Translations under genes and position numbers: made by a program
The notes under the pieces: generated by a model
What the model saw: only the letters and a program-made list of their open reading frames with translations
The model's database searches: none
Told to the model about the DNA's origin: nothing
Part shown: in pieces, positions 19,449 to 26,753 of the stretch
How the letters are laid out: the number at the start of each line of letters is the position of its first letter
Position numbering within the stretch: position 1 is the stretch's first letter
Origin: Elusimicrobiota bacterium
Lineage (GTDB): Bacteria > Elusimicrobiota > Elusimicrobia > UBA1565 > UBA9628
Assembly: GCA_023249645.1 (NCBI GenBank)
Contig: JAHFCF010000010.1
Coordinates: 37,774-101,773, forward strand
Direction: 5' to 3'
Length of the DNA: 64,000 nucleotides

Positions 19449-20893
19449 GGGGAGGCGGGGACGGGTTCTTGGGGCCGGGCGCTGTGGCTGAGTTCGACTA
19501 TCACGCCGTGTTTCTCGCGCAGCAGCGCGCAGAGCCTTTCGGCGCAGTAGACCGAGCGGTGCTGGCCGCCCGTGCAGCCGAAGGCGACCAGGAGGTCCGT
19601 GAAGTTGCGCGTTCGGTAGTTCTCCACGGACTGCTCGACGAGACTGAAGGCGTTCTGCAGGAAGCGCTCCACCTCGGGCTCGCGCGACAGGAAGGCGACG
19701 ACCTCGGGATCGCGGCCGTCGAGCGCGGCATACTTTGCAAACTTCCCCGGATTGGGAAGGGCGCGGCAGTCGAAGACGAAGCCCCCGCCGTGGCCCTGCT
19801 CATCCTGGGGCACGCCGTTGCGAAAAGAGAAGCTCTGCACGCGCACGGTCAGGCCGAGCCGCGCCTGTCCGTATTGGCGCAGTTTGGATGAGCCCACCAG
19901 GCTCTTGAAGACCCCGAGGAGCGTCGGGACCTTTATCGGGAGCTCCGTGGTCCTAAGCATGTGCTCGATGTTGCGCACCGCGTAGGGGATGCTCTGCAGG
20001 AAATGCGGTTTTCTTTCGTAGAAGCCGCGCAGGCCGTAGGCCCCCAGCGCCTGCATGATGCGGATATAGACGAAGCCGGGATAGTATTTCAGGAATCTCT
20101 TGCGGTCGATGGGGAGCAGGCGCGAAGCCTCCTGGATGTAGAGCTCCAGGAGTTCTTCTCTCAGGTCGAAGGGCACGTCGGCCTTGGCGTCGAAGAGCAG
20201 CGAGGCGATGTCGTACTGCAAAGCGCCCTTGCGGCCGCCCTGATAGTCGATGAACCAGGGCGAGCCCTCGCGCACCATGATGTTGCGCGACTGGAAGTCG
20301 CGCAGGAGGAGATGAGGGCTGTCGGCTTCCAGCAGGAAATCGGCGAAGCGCCGGAAGTCCTCTTCGAGCGCAGTCTCATGGAACGGGATCTGGGCCAGCT
20401 GGAGGAAATAGTATTTGAAATGATTGAGGTCCCAGAGCATGGACTGCTTGTCAAAGGCCGGGCGCGGGTAGCAGAGCTTGTAGTCCAGGGTCCGGGCGGC
20501 CTCGATCTGGAAGCGCGGCAGGAGGCGCACCGCTTTTTTGTAGATGCCGGTCACTTCCGGGGGAAAGCCTTGAGGGGTTCGCAGGGTGTTGAGGTGTTGG
20601 AAGAGGTTCGTGTCGCCCAGGTCTTCCTCGAGATAGATCCCCCGGGAGGCGTCCTCGCCGTAGATCTCGGGCACGGGCAGGCCGCAGCGCCTGAAATGCC
20701 GCGAGAAGCCCAGGAAGGCCTCGTTCTCGAGCTTGTCCGCATTGGCCGCGCCCACGGCGGTGCGGCGGGCGCTTTTCAGGCGCCAGAGCCTGCGGCCGGA
20801 GCCGTCGCCCTTCATGGGCTCGGCGCTTTCAGCCGGTTCGCTGAAGGTCTTTGAGAAGAGCTCCTTGAGGGCTTCCTCCATGGCGAAGCACAT
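19445..20893 (-). CDS. AmgK-like sugar phosphotransferase fused to RapZ C-terminal domain
   Basis: LLLRDFQSRNIMVREGSPWFIDYQGGRKGALQYDIASLLFD kinase motif; C-terminal VQSFSFRNGVPQD...GGGFVFDCRALPNPG...FGCTGGQHRSVYCAE RapZ signature. Confidence 0.85.
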   Translation of the reverse strand: MCFAMEEALKELFSKTFSEPAESAEPMKGDGSGRRLWRLKSARRTAVGAANADKLENEAFLGFSRHFRRCGLPVPEIYGEDASRGIYLEEDLGDTNLFQHLNTLRTPQGFPPEVTGIYKKAVRLLPRFQIEAARTLDYKLCYPRPAFDKQSMLWDLNHFKYYFLQLAQIPFHETALEEDFRRFADFLLEADSPHLLLRDFQSRNIMVREGSPWFIDYQGGRKGALQYDIASLLFDAKADVPFDLREELLELYIQEASRLLPIDRKRFLKYYPGFVYIRIMQALGAYGLRGFYERKPHFLQSIPYAVRNIEHMLRTTELPIKVPTLLGVFKSLVGSSKLRQYGQARLGLTVRVQSFSFRNGVPQDEQGHGGGFVFDCRALPNPGKFAKYAALDGRDPEVVAFLSREPEVERFLQNAFSLVEQSVENYRTRNFTDLLVAFGCTGGQHRSVYCAERLCALLREKHGVIVELSHSARPQEPVPASP

Positions 20894-20917
20894 GGTATCA
20901 TATTGGACGGAAACCCG

Positions 20918-21304
20918 ATGGCCGACCGAAAGAGGATCGTGATCCTGGACGACGACGACATCTTCGTCGCTCTTTTGACCGCGGTCCTGGCGCCCTCATA
21001 CGACTTCGTGGTCGGCCGCAACGGGCGGGAGGGTTTGGATCTGTGCCGCTCGGGCCGCGTGGACCTAGTGGTCACGGACATCGGCATGCCGGAGCTCGAC
21101 GGCATCCAGATGCTGGAGGAATTCCAGAAAGATAAGTCTCTGGCCGCCATCCCGGTCCTGGTGACCACGGCTTCCCATTTCTCGCGGCGCAGCAAAAGCG
21201 ACGTGGAGCGCTTCGCGCAGGTGCGCGCCGTCCTGTGCAAGCCGTTCAACGTCGATGCCATCGCCGAGGCGATCGCGAAGATCCTGAAAGAACCTCCGCG
21301 ATGA
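20918..21304 (+). CDS. Stand-alone response regulator receiver protein
   Basis: RIVILDDDDIFVALL, DLVVTDIGMPELDG, CKPF; stop overlaps next start. Confidence 0.85.
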   Translation: MADRKRIVILDDDDIFVALLTAVLAPSYDFVVGRNGREGLDLCRSGRVDLVVTDIGMPELDGIQMLEEFQKDKSLAAIPVLVTTASHFSRRSKSDVERFAQVRAVLCKPFNVDAIAEAIAKILKEPPR

Positions 21305-22419
21305 GCGACGGGATCCTCGTCGTCAATCCGGGCTCGACCTCGGATGAGATCGCGTTCTTCCAGGGCGAGAAGCAGATTTTCCACTCCGTGGTCCGCTACG
21401 CCTCCGGGGACCTGAAGGCTTTTGAGAAGAAGAAGGTCACGGCCCAGCTGCAGTTCCGCCAGGAGCTGGTGGTCAAGACCCTTTCGGAGCGCGCCGTCGC
21501 CCTTTGCGAGATCCGGGCGGTCATCGGCCGCGGGGGTCTGGTGCGGCCCCTGGCCAGCGGTACCTATGTCGTCAACGAAAAAATGCTCCAGGACCTGCGC
21601 CAAGGCGTGATGGGCGATCATCCCTCCAATCTGGGCGGCCTCATCGCCTACGAGATCGCCCATCCCCTGGGAGTGCCGGCCTTCATCGCGGACCCGGTGG
21701 TGGTCGATGAGATGGAGCCCTTGGCGCGCTATTCGGGGATGCCTGAGAATCCCCGCCTCTCCATCTTCCATGCCCTCAACCAGAAGAGGGTCGCCCGTTT
21801 GGCCGCGGCGAAGCTGGGCAAGGCTTATGAGGACTGCCGCTTCATCGTCATGCACGGCGGCGGCGGGATCTCCGTGGGCGCGCACCAGGGCGGCCGCGTG
21901 GTGGACGTCAACAACGCCTTGGACGGAGACGGTCCCTTCACTCCGCAGCGGTCCGGAGGCGTGCCCTCCGGGGCCTTGGCCCGCATGTGCTTCTCCGGCT
22001 CCTACACTCTCGACGACATCAAGCTCAAGCTCAAGGGCCATGGGGGTCTGGCGGCCTACACCGGGACCTCGGACATCGTGGCCATCAAAAAATACATCGC
22101 CGGCGAGGAACTCCCGGAGGGCTCGGGCCTCGATGGCCGGCTGGTCACGCGCCAGGCCGCGCGGGAGTGCCTGGAGGCCATGGCCTATCAGATCGCCAAG
22201 GAGATCGGCGCTCTGGCCACGGTCCTGCAGGGGAAGGTGGACGCCATCATCCTCAGCGGCGGCATCGCGTATGATGAGGACATCATCGTCCCCGCGATCA
22301 AGTCCCGGGTCGGGTGGATGGCGCCGGTCATGACGTTTGCCGGAGGCGACGAGATGCGGGCCCTGCGCGAGGCGGCGGCGCGGGCGCTGAAGGAGCCGGC
22401 TTCGGCGAAGGACTATTGA
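21301..22419 (+). CDS. buk: Butyrate kinase
   Basis: MSDGILVVNPGSTSDEIAFF; MHGGGGISVGAHQGGRVVDVNNALDGDGPFTPQRSG. Confidence 0.92.
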   Translation: MSDGILVVNPGSTSDEIAFFQGEKQIFHSVVRYASGDLKAFEKKKVTAQLQFRQELVVKTLSERAVALCEIRAVIGRGGLVRPLASGTYVVNEKMLQDLRQGVMGDHPSNLGGLIAYEIAHPLGVPAFIADPVVVDEMEPLARYSGMPENPRLSIFHALNQKRVARLAAAKLGKAYEDCRFIVMHGGGGISVGAHQGGRVVDVNNALDGDGPFTPQRSGGVPSGALARMCFSGSYTLDDIKLKLKGHGGLAAYTGTSDIVAIKKYIAGEELPEGSGLDGRLVTRQAARECLEAMAYQIAKEIGALATVLQGKVDAIILSGGIAYDEDIIVPAIKSRVGWMAPVMTFAGGDEMRALREAAARALKEPASAKDY

Positions 22420-22435
22420 CGCCCAGGAGGTGGAG

Positions 22436-23356
22436 ATGCTTTTTAAAAATTTCGACGAGCTTTTGAAGATCGTGAAGGGAAAGTCCAGCCGCCTCGTGGT
22501 GCCGGGAGCCCACAATCCCGAGGCCATGGAGGCGATCAAGATCGCGGATGACGCCGGCCTGGTCTCCGGCGGTATTTTGATCGGCGAGACGGCCGCCATC
22601 AGGACCATGGCCGCCGGCGCGGGCCTGGACCTCAAGAAATTCGAGCTGGTCGAGTCCGCGGACAAGGCCGAGATGTGCAAGCTGGCCGTTTCCTTCATCA
22701 AGCAGGGCAAGGGGGATTTTCTGGTCAAGGGGCTGGTCGACAGCAGCCTGTATCTCAAGGCCATCCTGGACAAGGAAGCCAAGCTGGTCGAGCCCGGCGC
22801 CACGCTCTCCCATTTCGTGCTTTTCGAGACCGCCCACTACCACAAGCTCCTGGCGGTCACGGACGCGGCCATCCTCATCTCGCCGGACTTGGAGCAGAAG
22901 CGGCGCATCATCCAGAATTCCGTGAACATCATGCGCGGCCTGGGCGTGGAGACTCCCAAGGTCGCGGTGGTCTGCCCGGTGGAGAAGGTCAATCCCAAGC
23001 TGCCATCGACCGTCGACGCGGCCGAGCTCTCGCGCATGAGTCAGGACGGCCGCATCACGAATGCCGTGGTCGAGGGGCCCTACGACATCTACATCTCGCT
23101 TTCGCGCAAGCTGGCTGATGAAAAAGGCGTGAGCGGCGGGCTTGTGCCCGGCGAGGCGGACATCCTGGTCTTCCCGGATCTCGACGCCGCCAATCCGGTC
23201 TACAAAGCCATCACCTTCTTTGCCGCGGGAATGAAGTCAGCGGCTCTCGTGGCCGGGGCGAGCGTGCCGGTGATCCTGCCATCGCGCACGGACCCGCCCT
23301 TGACCAAGGCGCTTTCCATCGCCTTGGCCTCATTTTTGAAAAAGATGGCGACCTGA
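22436..23356 (+). CDS. ptb: Phosphate butyryltransferase
   Basis: Pta/Ptb-like sequence (GALVKGLVDSS-like motif, NSVNIMRGLG); AGGAGG RBS before ATG 22436; follows buk. Confidence 0.88.
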   Translation: MLFKNFDELLKIVKGKSSRLVVPGAHNPEAMEAIKIADDAGLVSGGILIGETAAIRTMAAGAGLDLKKFELVESADKAEMCKLAVSFIKQGKGDFLVKGLVDSSLYLKAILDKEAKLVEPGATLSHFVLFETAHYHKLLAVTDAAILISPDLEQKRRIIQNSVNIMRGLGVETPKVAVVCPVEKVNPKLPSTVDAAELSRMSQDGRITNAVVEGPYDIYISLSRKLADEKGVSGGLVPGEADILVFPDLDAANPVYKAITFFAAGMKSAALVAGASVPVILPSRTDPPLTKALSIALASFLKKMAT

Positions 23357-23471
23357 CTGTTTGAAAATGCTTATTTTATAATACTTTTTTTAATTTTACT
23401 TTCCCCGGGGAAAGTAAAACAAAAAAATGTCAATGATTTACAGAGAAATTTCATCTCAAGGTCGCCGCAGA
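23342..23471. repeat. Inverted-repeat (MITE-like) element copy 2 with central 26-bp perfect palindrome
   Basis: GATGGCGACCT at left, AAGGTCGCC at right, TTTTACTTTCCCCGGGGAAAGTAAAA at 23394-23419; GGCGAC and GTCGCC each centred 57 bp from the palindrome centre. Confidence 0.75.
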
Positions 23472-24200
23472 ATATGGAAGACGTTTTCCGCCGCATTCAT
23501 CCTGTGGGGGCATGCGGTGGCCATGGCTGCTATTTCCCCGAACATGATCTCCCAAGCGGATCATCTCTACTGGAACCGCCATCAGAACGGGAATCTGGAA
23601 AGTTCGGTCGCGCTTCTGCAATCCCAGCCCGCGGATGAGCCGGAGATCCTCTGGCGTTTGGGCCGGAGTCTGGTGCGACTTGGAGAAAAGCGCGTGTCCA
23701 AGTCGGAGAAGCTGGTTATTTTTTCACGAGCCGAGAGCCTTCTTCGCCGGGCCGTGGTCCTGGAGCCGCAGTCGCCGGACGCGCATTTCTGGCTGGGCAT
23801 CGCCATGGGTCGCCGCGGCGAGACCCGGGGGATTCTCCGGTCGCTCTTTCTCGTCGGCCCGCTCAAGCGGGAGATGCGCGAGGTTTTAAAGCTCAATCCC
23901 AACCATGGCGGAGCGCATCATGTGCTGGGCGAGATGCTTTTCGAGATCCCCATGGTGGCGGGGGGGAGCAAGAAGGGGGCGGTGCGCGAACTGGAGACAG
24001 CGGCCAGCTTGGAGCCGGACCGGTCGTCCCATTTTACGGCGCTGGCCGAGGTCTATCTTTCGGTGGGAGACCGCGCCAAGGCCAAGGCCTCCCTGGAGCA
24101 TGTTTTCGCCATCAAGACTCCGGCCGATCCCTCGGAATACGCTGATGACGTGCAAGACGCGCGGGAGATGCTCAAAAAAGCCGGGCTGATGAGTCCTTAG
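23427..24200 (+). CDS. TPR-like exported protein
   Basis: Hydrophobic N-terminus; repeated helical motifs (SLLRRAVVLEPQSPDAHFWLGIAMG; ELETAASLEPDRSSHFTALAEVYLSVGD). Confidence 0.65.
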   Translation: MSMIYREISSQGRRRIWKTFSAAFILWGHAVAMAAISPNMISQADHLYWNRHQNGNLESSVALLQSQPADEPEILWRLGRSLVRLGEKRVSKSEKLVIFSRAESLLRRAVVLEPQSPDAHFWLGIAMGRRGETRGILRSLFLVGPLKREMREVLKLNPNHGGAHHVLGEMLFEIPMVAGGSKKGAVRELETAASLEPDRSSHFTALAEVYLSVGDRAKAKASLEHVFAIKTPADPSEYADDVQDAREMLKKAGLMSP

Positions 24201-25189
24201 TCCCTATTCCATAGCCCCAGGCGTTGCGCTTCTGACTTGTTGTGCGAGCGGCATAAGAGCCGGATGTTGGCCGGGTCATCTGAACGGCCGCCCAAGGCCC
24301 AAGGGACGATGTGATCGTATTCCAGCCACGCGGTCTCATCGCAGCGAGTGCCGTCCGGGCCCATGTAGGCGCATCGCCCAGCATCTCGTTGACGCACCTC
24401 GTCTTTGACCCATTTCGGAATATGCCGTCTGAGTGATGAAGTCGGATCCTTCGTCTGGCGTCGACCTGGTTTTGAGAAGAGTTCTCGCGTCACCAAGCGC
24501 CGGAGGGCTTCGCCGATCACCTCCTCCATGCGGCCCATGGGGAACTTATGCCGGAGCAGGTCGCGGGCCTGGTCGAACCAGCTTTGGACCCGAGCGTCGG
24601 CCGTAAAGGTGAACGCGACGCGGCCGTTCGTCGGAACCGTTGGAGTTGCGGGACTGGCCGGCGGCAGGATGATGTCCAAGCCCGGCAAAGAACCTTCCCA
24701 GAGGGGCGCGGCTGACGAACTCGGTGCCGGAGCGCAGGGCGGCGGGAGCTGGCGGATCCGATCGTGCGGTTCTGCGGTCGCAGGGGAAAGCTCCGCAACC
24801 AAACGCTCCACTTCCCGTTTGCTCCTGCGTGAGGCTTGGCGCAGCAACTGTTTGTGGTTTTCAGGAGTGAGCACGGGTTCAAGCATGGCCACGCTGACCA
24901 GGTGCAGTTCTCCTTGGGCGAGCATGCGTAGTATTGAGGGGTATTTGCGGGCTGCGCGTGCTGTCCGCACGCGCCTGATGGCATCGCTTTCGGAATAGCC
25001 CAGTCGTCGGGTAAGATAAGCGAATACGGAGGAATAGCCCTTTTTCTGGCAGGCGCTGCGCTGGTCGAGCTCTCCCAAATGAATGAGAAGATCGACCAGG
25101 CTGAAGCGTTCAGTCTCAGCCAGTGCTTCTATCTTGCCGAACAATGTCTCATCGGAAAGCTTCGCGAGTTCCAGCTCCATGCTATACAT
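24197..25189 (-). CDS. HNH endonuclease domain protein (DUF222/13E12-like architecture)
   Basis: C-terminal CAYMGPDGTRCDETAWLEYDHIVPWALGGRSDDPANIRLLCRSHN. Confidence 0.85.
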   Translation of the reverse strand: MYSMELELAKLSDETLFGKIEALAETERFSLVDLLIHLGELDQRSACQKKGYSSVFAYLTRRLGYSESDAIRRVRTARAARKYPSILRMLAQGELHLVSVAMLEPVLTPENHKQLLRQASRRSKREVERLVAELSPATAEPHDRIRQLPPPCAPAPSSSAAPLWEGSLPGLDIILPPASPATPTVPTNGRVAFTFTADARVQSWFDQARDLLRHKFPMGRMEEVIGEALRRLVTRELFSKPGRRQTKDPTSSLRRHIPKWVKDEVRQRDAGRCAYMGPDGTRCDETAWLEYDHIVPWALGGRSDDPANIRLLCRSHNKSEAQRLGLWNRD

Positions 25190-25216
25190 ACGATCGACCC
25201 TTAAAAAAGTTCCCAG

Positions 25217-25340
25217 GATGGCAGGCGATGATAAAAAAATGATTATTTCATAATCATTTTTTAAAAATTACCTCCACCGGTGGAGGTAGAATTAAAAAAA
25301 GTTATATATTTAAATCAGAATTTAATATCAACGTGCCAGA
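25217..25340. repeat. Inverted-repeat (MITE-like) element copy 3, diverged ends, central 20-bp perfect palindrome
   Basis: GATGGCAGG at left, CGTGCCAGA at right, TACCTCCACCGGTGGAGGTA at 25269-25288; ends centred 56 bp either side. Confidence 0.55.
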
Positions 25341-25361
25341 TTTTTTAGTTACTGAACCGGC

Positions 25362-26753
25362 TTATGGCTTCTGGGTATTGGGCGCGGCTGAGGGCGCAGG
25401 CTTATCAAAAGGCAGCGGCGCCGGCGTCTCGACTCCGTCCCGGTAGAAGACGCCGCGCTTCATCTTCAAGGTCCGCGGCCTGTCCGTCGCCTTCTGCGCC
25501 ACGACCTTGACGAAGCTGCCGGGCTTCCCGTAGAGGGCGGCCAGGGCGTCCTCGAACTCGAGTTTGGAGCTCGAGCGGCCGTTGATGGAGGTCAAGATGT
25601 CGCCCACGCGCAGGCCCTCCTTTTCCGCGGATCGTCCCGCGATCACATGGGTGACCTCGAAGCTGCGTCCCGTCTCTGTTTCCAGGGTCTTGATCCAGGC
25701 CCCCGGGCCTGCCGCGTAGAATTGGGGAGGTTCCGTGATCGTCGCCGGTTCTTCGAGTTCCAGGCGCAGGCGCTCATCGGCGCGCACCAGCGGCGTTTTC
25801 TTCTTCTGCTTGGGGTCGATCACGACGGGCTCGCCGATGACGAGGGTGCCGCCGGGGCTGACCCGGATCGTGGGCTGCTCGCCGGACGCGTCCGTGATGC
25901 GCGCCGAAAGCGTCACGGTGTGCCCACCGGTCAGCAGGGCCTTGAAGAACCGGATGCGCAGAGTCCGCGTCCCCTCGGCGGGTGTGGCGGCTTCGAGGAC
26001 CTTGCCTGAGATGAGGCTGTGCGGCGGCAGGCAGAGGAAATCCAGATTGGCGTCCGCGGCGACCGCCATGGTCACCTCACCCTGCAGGACGTCGCCCGTG
26101 GCGACCGTCTTCTTGATCCCCTCCGGGAAGCGGATCCAGAAGGCCTGATGGGCCGGGATGTCGATGGACAAAGACGTCGCCCGGTTGCGCGCCTCTTCGG
26201 CGAGGGCTTCGGCTTCCTTCAGGCGCGCGGCAGCCTGGCGATCTTCCAGGGCGGACAGGCTTTTGGGGCCGCGCCGCCACAGCGGCTGTTCCTCGGGAAG
26301 GGGAGTCTCCAAAGAAAGGATGCTCAGATCCCTGCGCACGACTGCCCACAGGCGCAGTTCGCCTTTCCATGCGTTCCAGGCCCGGGCGGCCTGCGTCGCA
26401 GAAAGGATGGGAGAGCCATCGAGGAAGGCCAATCGGTCCTCGGCGCGCAGGCCGAGTTCCTCGCTGTGTGAGAGGGGGAGGACTTCCAGGATCGGCGCAA
26501 AGGCGAAGCCCTCGCGCAGGGCGGCGCCGAAGCGCCCCAGGATCGCGTCATCGGTTTCGAGGGATGCGGCCGCCTGGGATCGGATGGGCGCGGCAGCGGG
26601 GACGGCGGCTGTGGAGATCGCGACGGGCGGGGTTTTTGCCTGCGGTTTGACATGATGGGGCGAGGCTCTCTTGTGTTTCGGAGCAACGGCCCAGGCCGCG
26701 GACGCTCCCCCGACGAAGATCGCCAGCGCGCAGAGGCAGATCCTGGTCTTCAT
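25362..26753 (-). CDS. Exported PDZ-domain protein
   Basis: Signal peptide MKTRICLCALAIFVGGASAAWA; C-terminal AEKEGLRVGDILTSINGRSSSKLEFEDAL PDZ motif. Confidence 0.75.
   Translation of the reverse strand: MKTRICLCALAIFVGGASAAWAVAPKHKRASPHHVKPQAKTPPVAISTAAVPAAAPIRSQAAASLETDDAILGRFGAALREGFAFAPILEVLPLSHSEELGLRAEDRLAFLDGSPILSATQAARAWNAWKGELRLWAVVRRDLSILSLETPLPEEQPLWRRGPKSLSALEDRQAAARLKEAEALAEEARNRATSLSIDIPAHQAFWIRFPEGIKKTVATGDVLQGEVTMAVAADANLDFLCLPPHSLISGKVLEAATPAEGTRTLRIRFFKALLTGGHTVTLSARITDASGEQPTIRVSPGGTLVIGEPVVIDPKQKKKTPLVRADERLRLELEEPATITEPPQFYAAGPGAWIKTLETETGRSFEVTHVIAGRSAEKEGLRVGDILTSINGRSSSKLEFEDALAALYGKPGSFVKVVAQKATDRPRTLKMKRGVFYRDGVETPAPLPFDKPAPSAAPNTQKP

Noticed and set aside
20812-22803. 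663-aa minus-strand ORF
   Set aside because: Antisense shadow of the receiver, buk and ptb genes, whose plus-strand products have clear domain signatures.
24197-25189. HNH gene as part of a homing intein or group I intron
   Set aside because: Stand-alone ORF with a DUF222-like N-terminus and no interrupted host gene or splice motifs visible.
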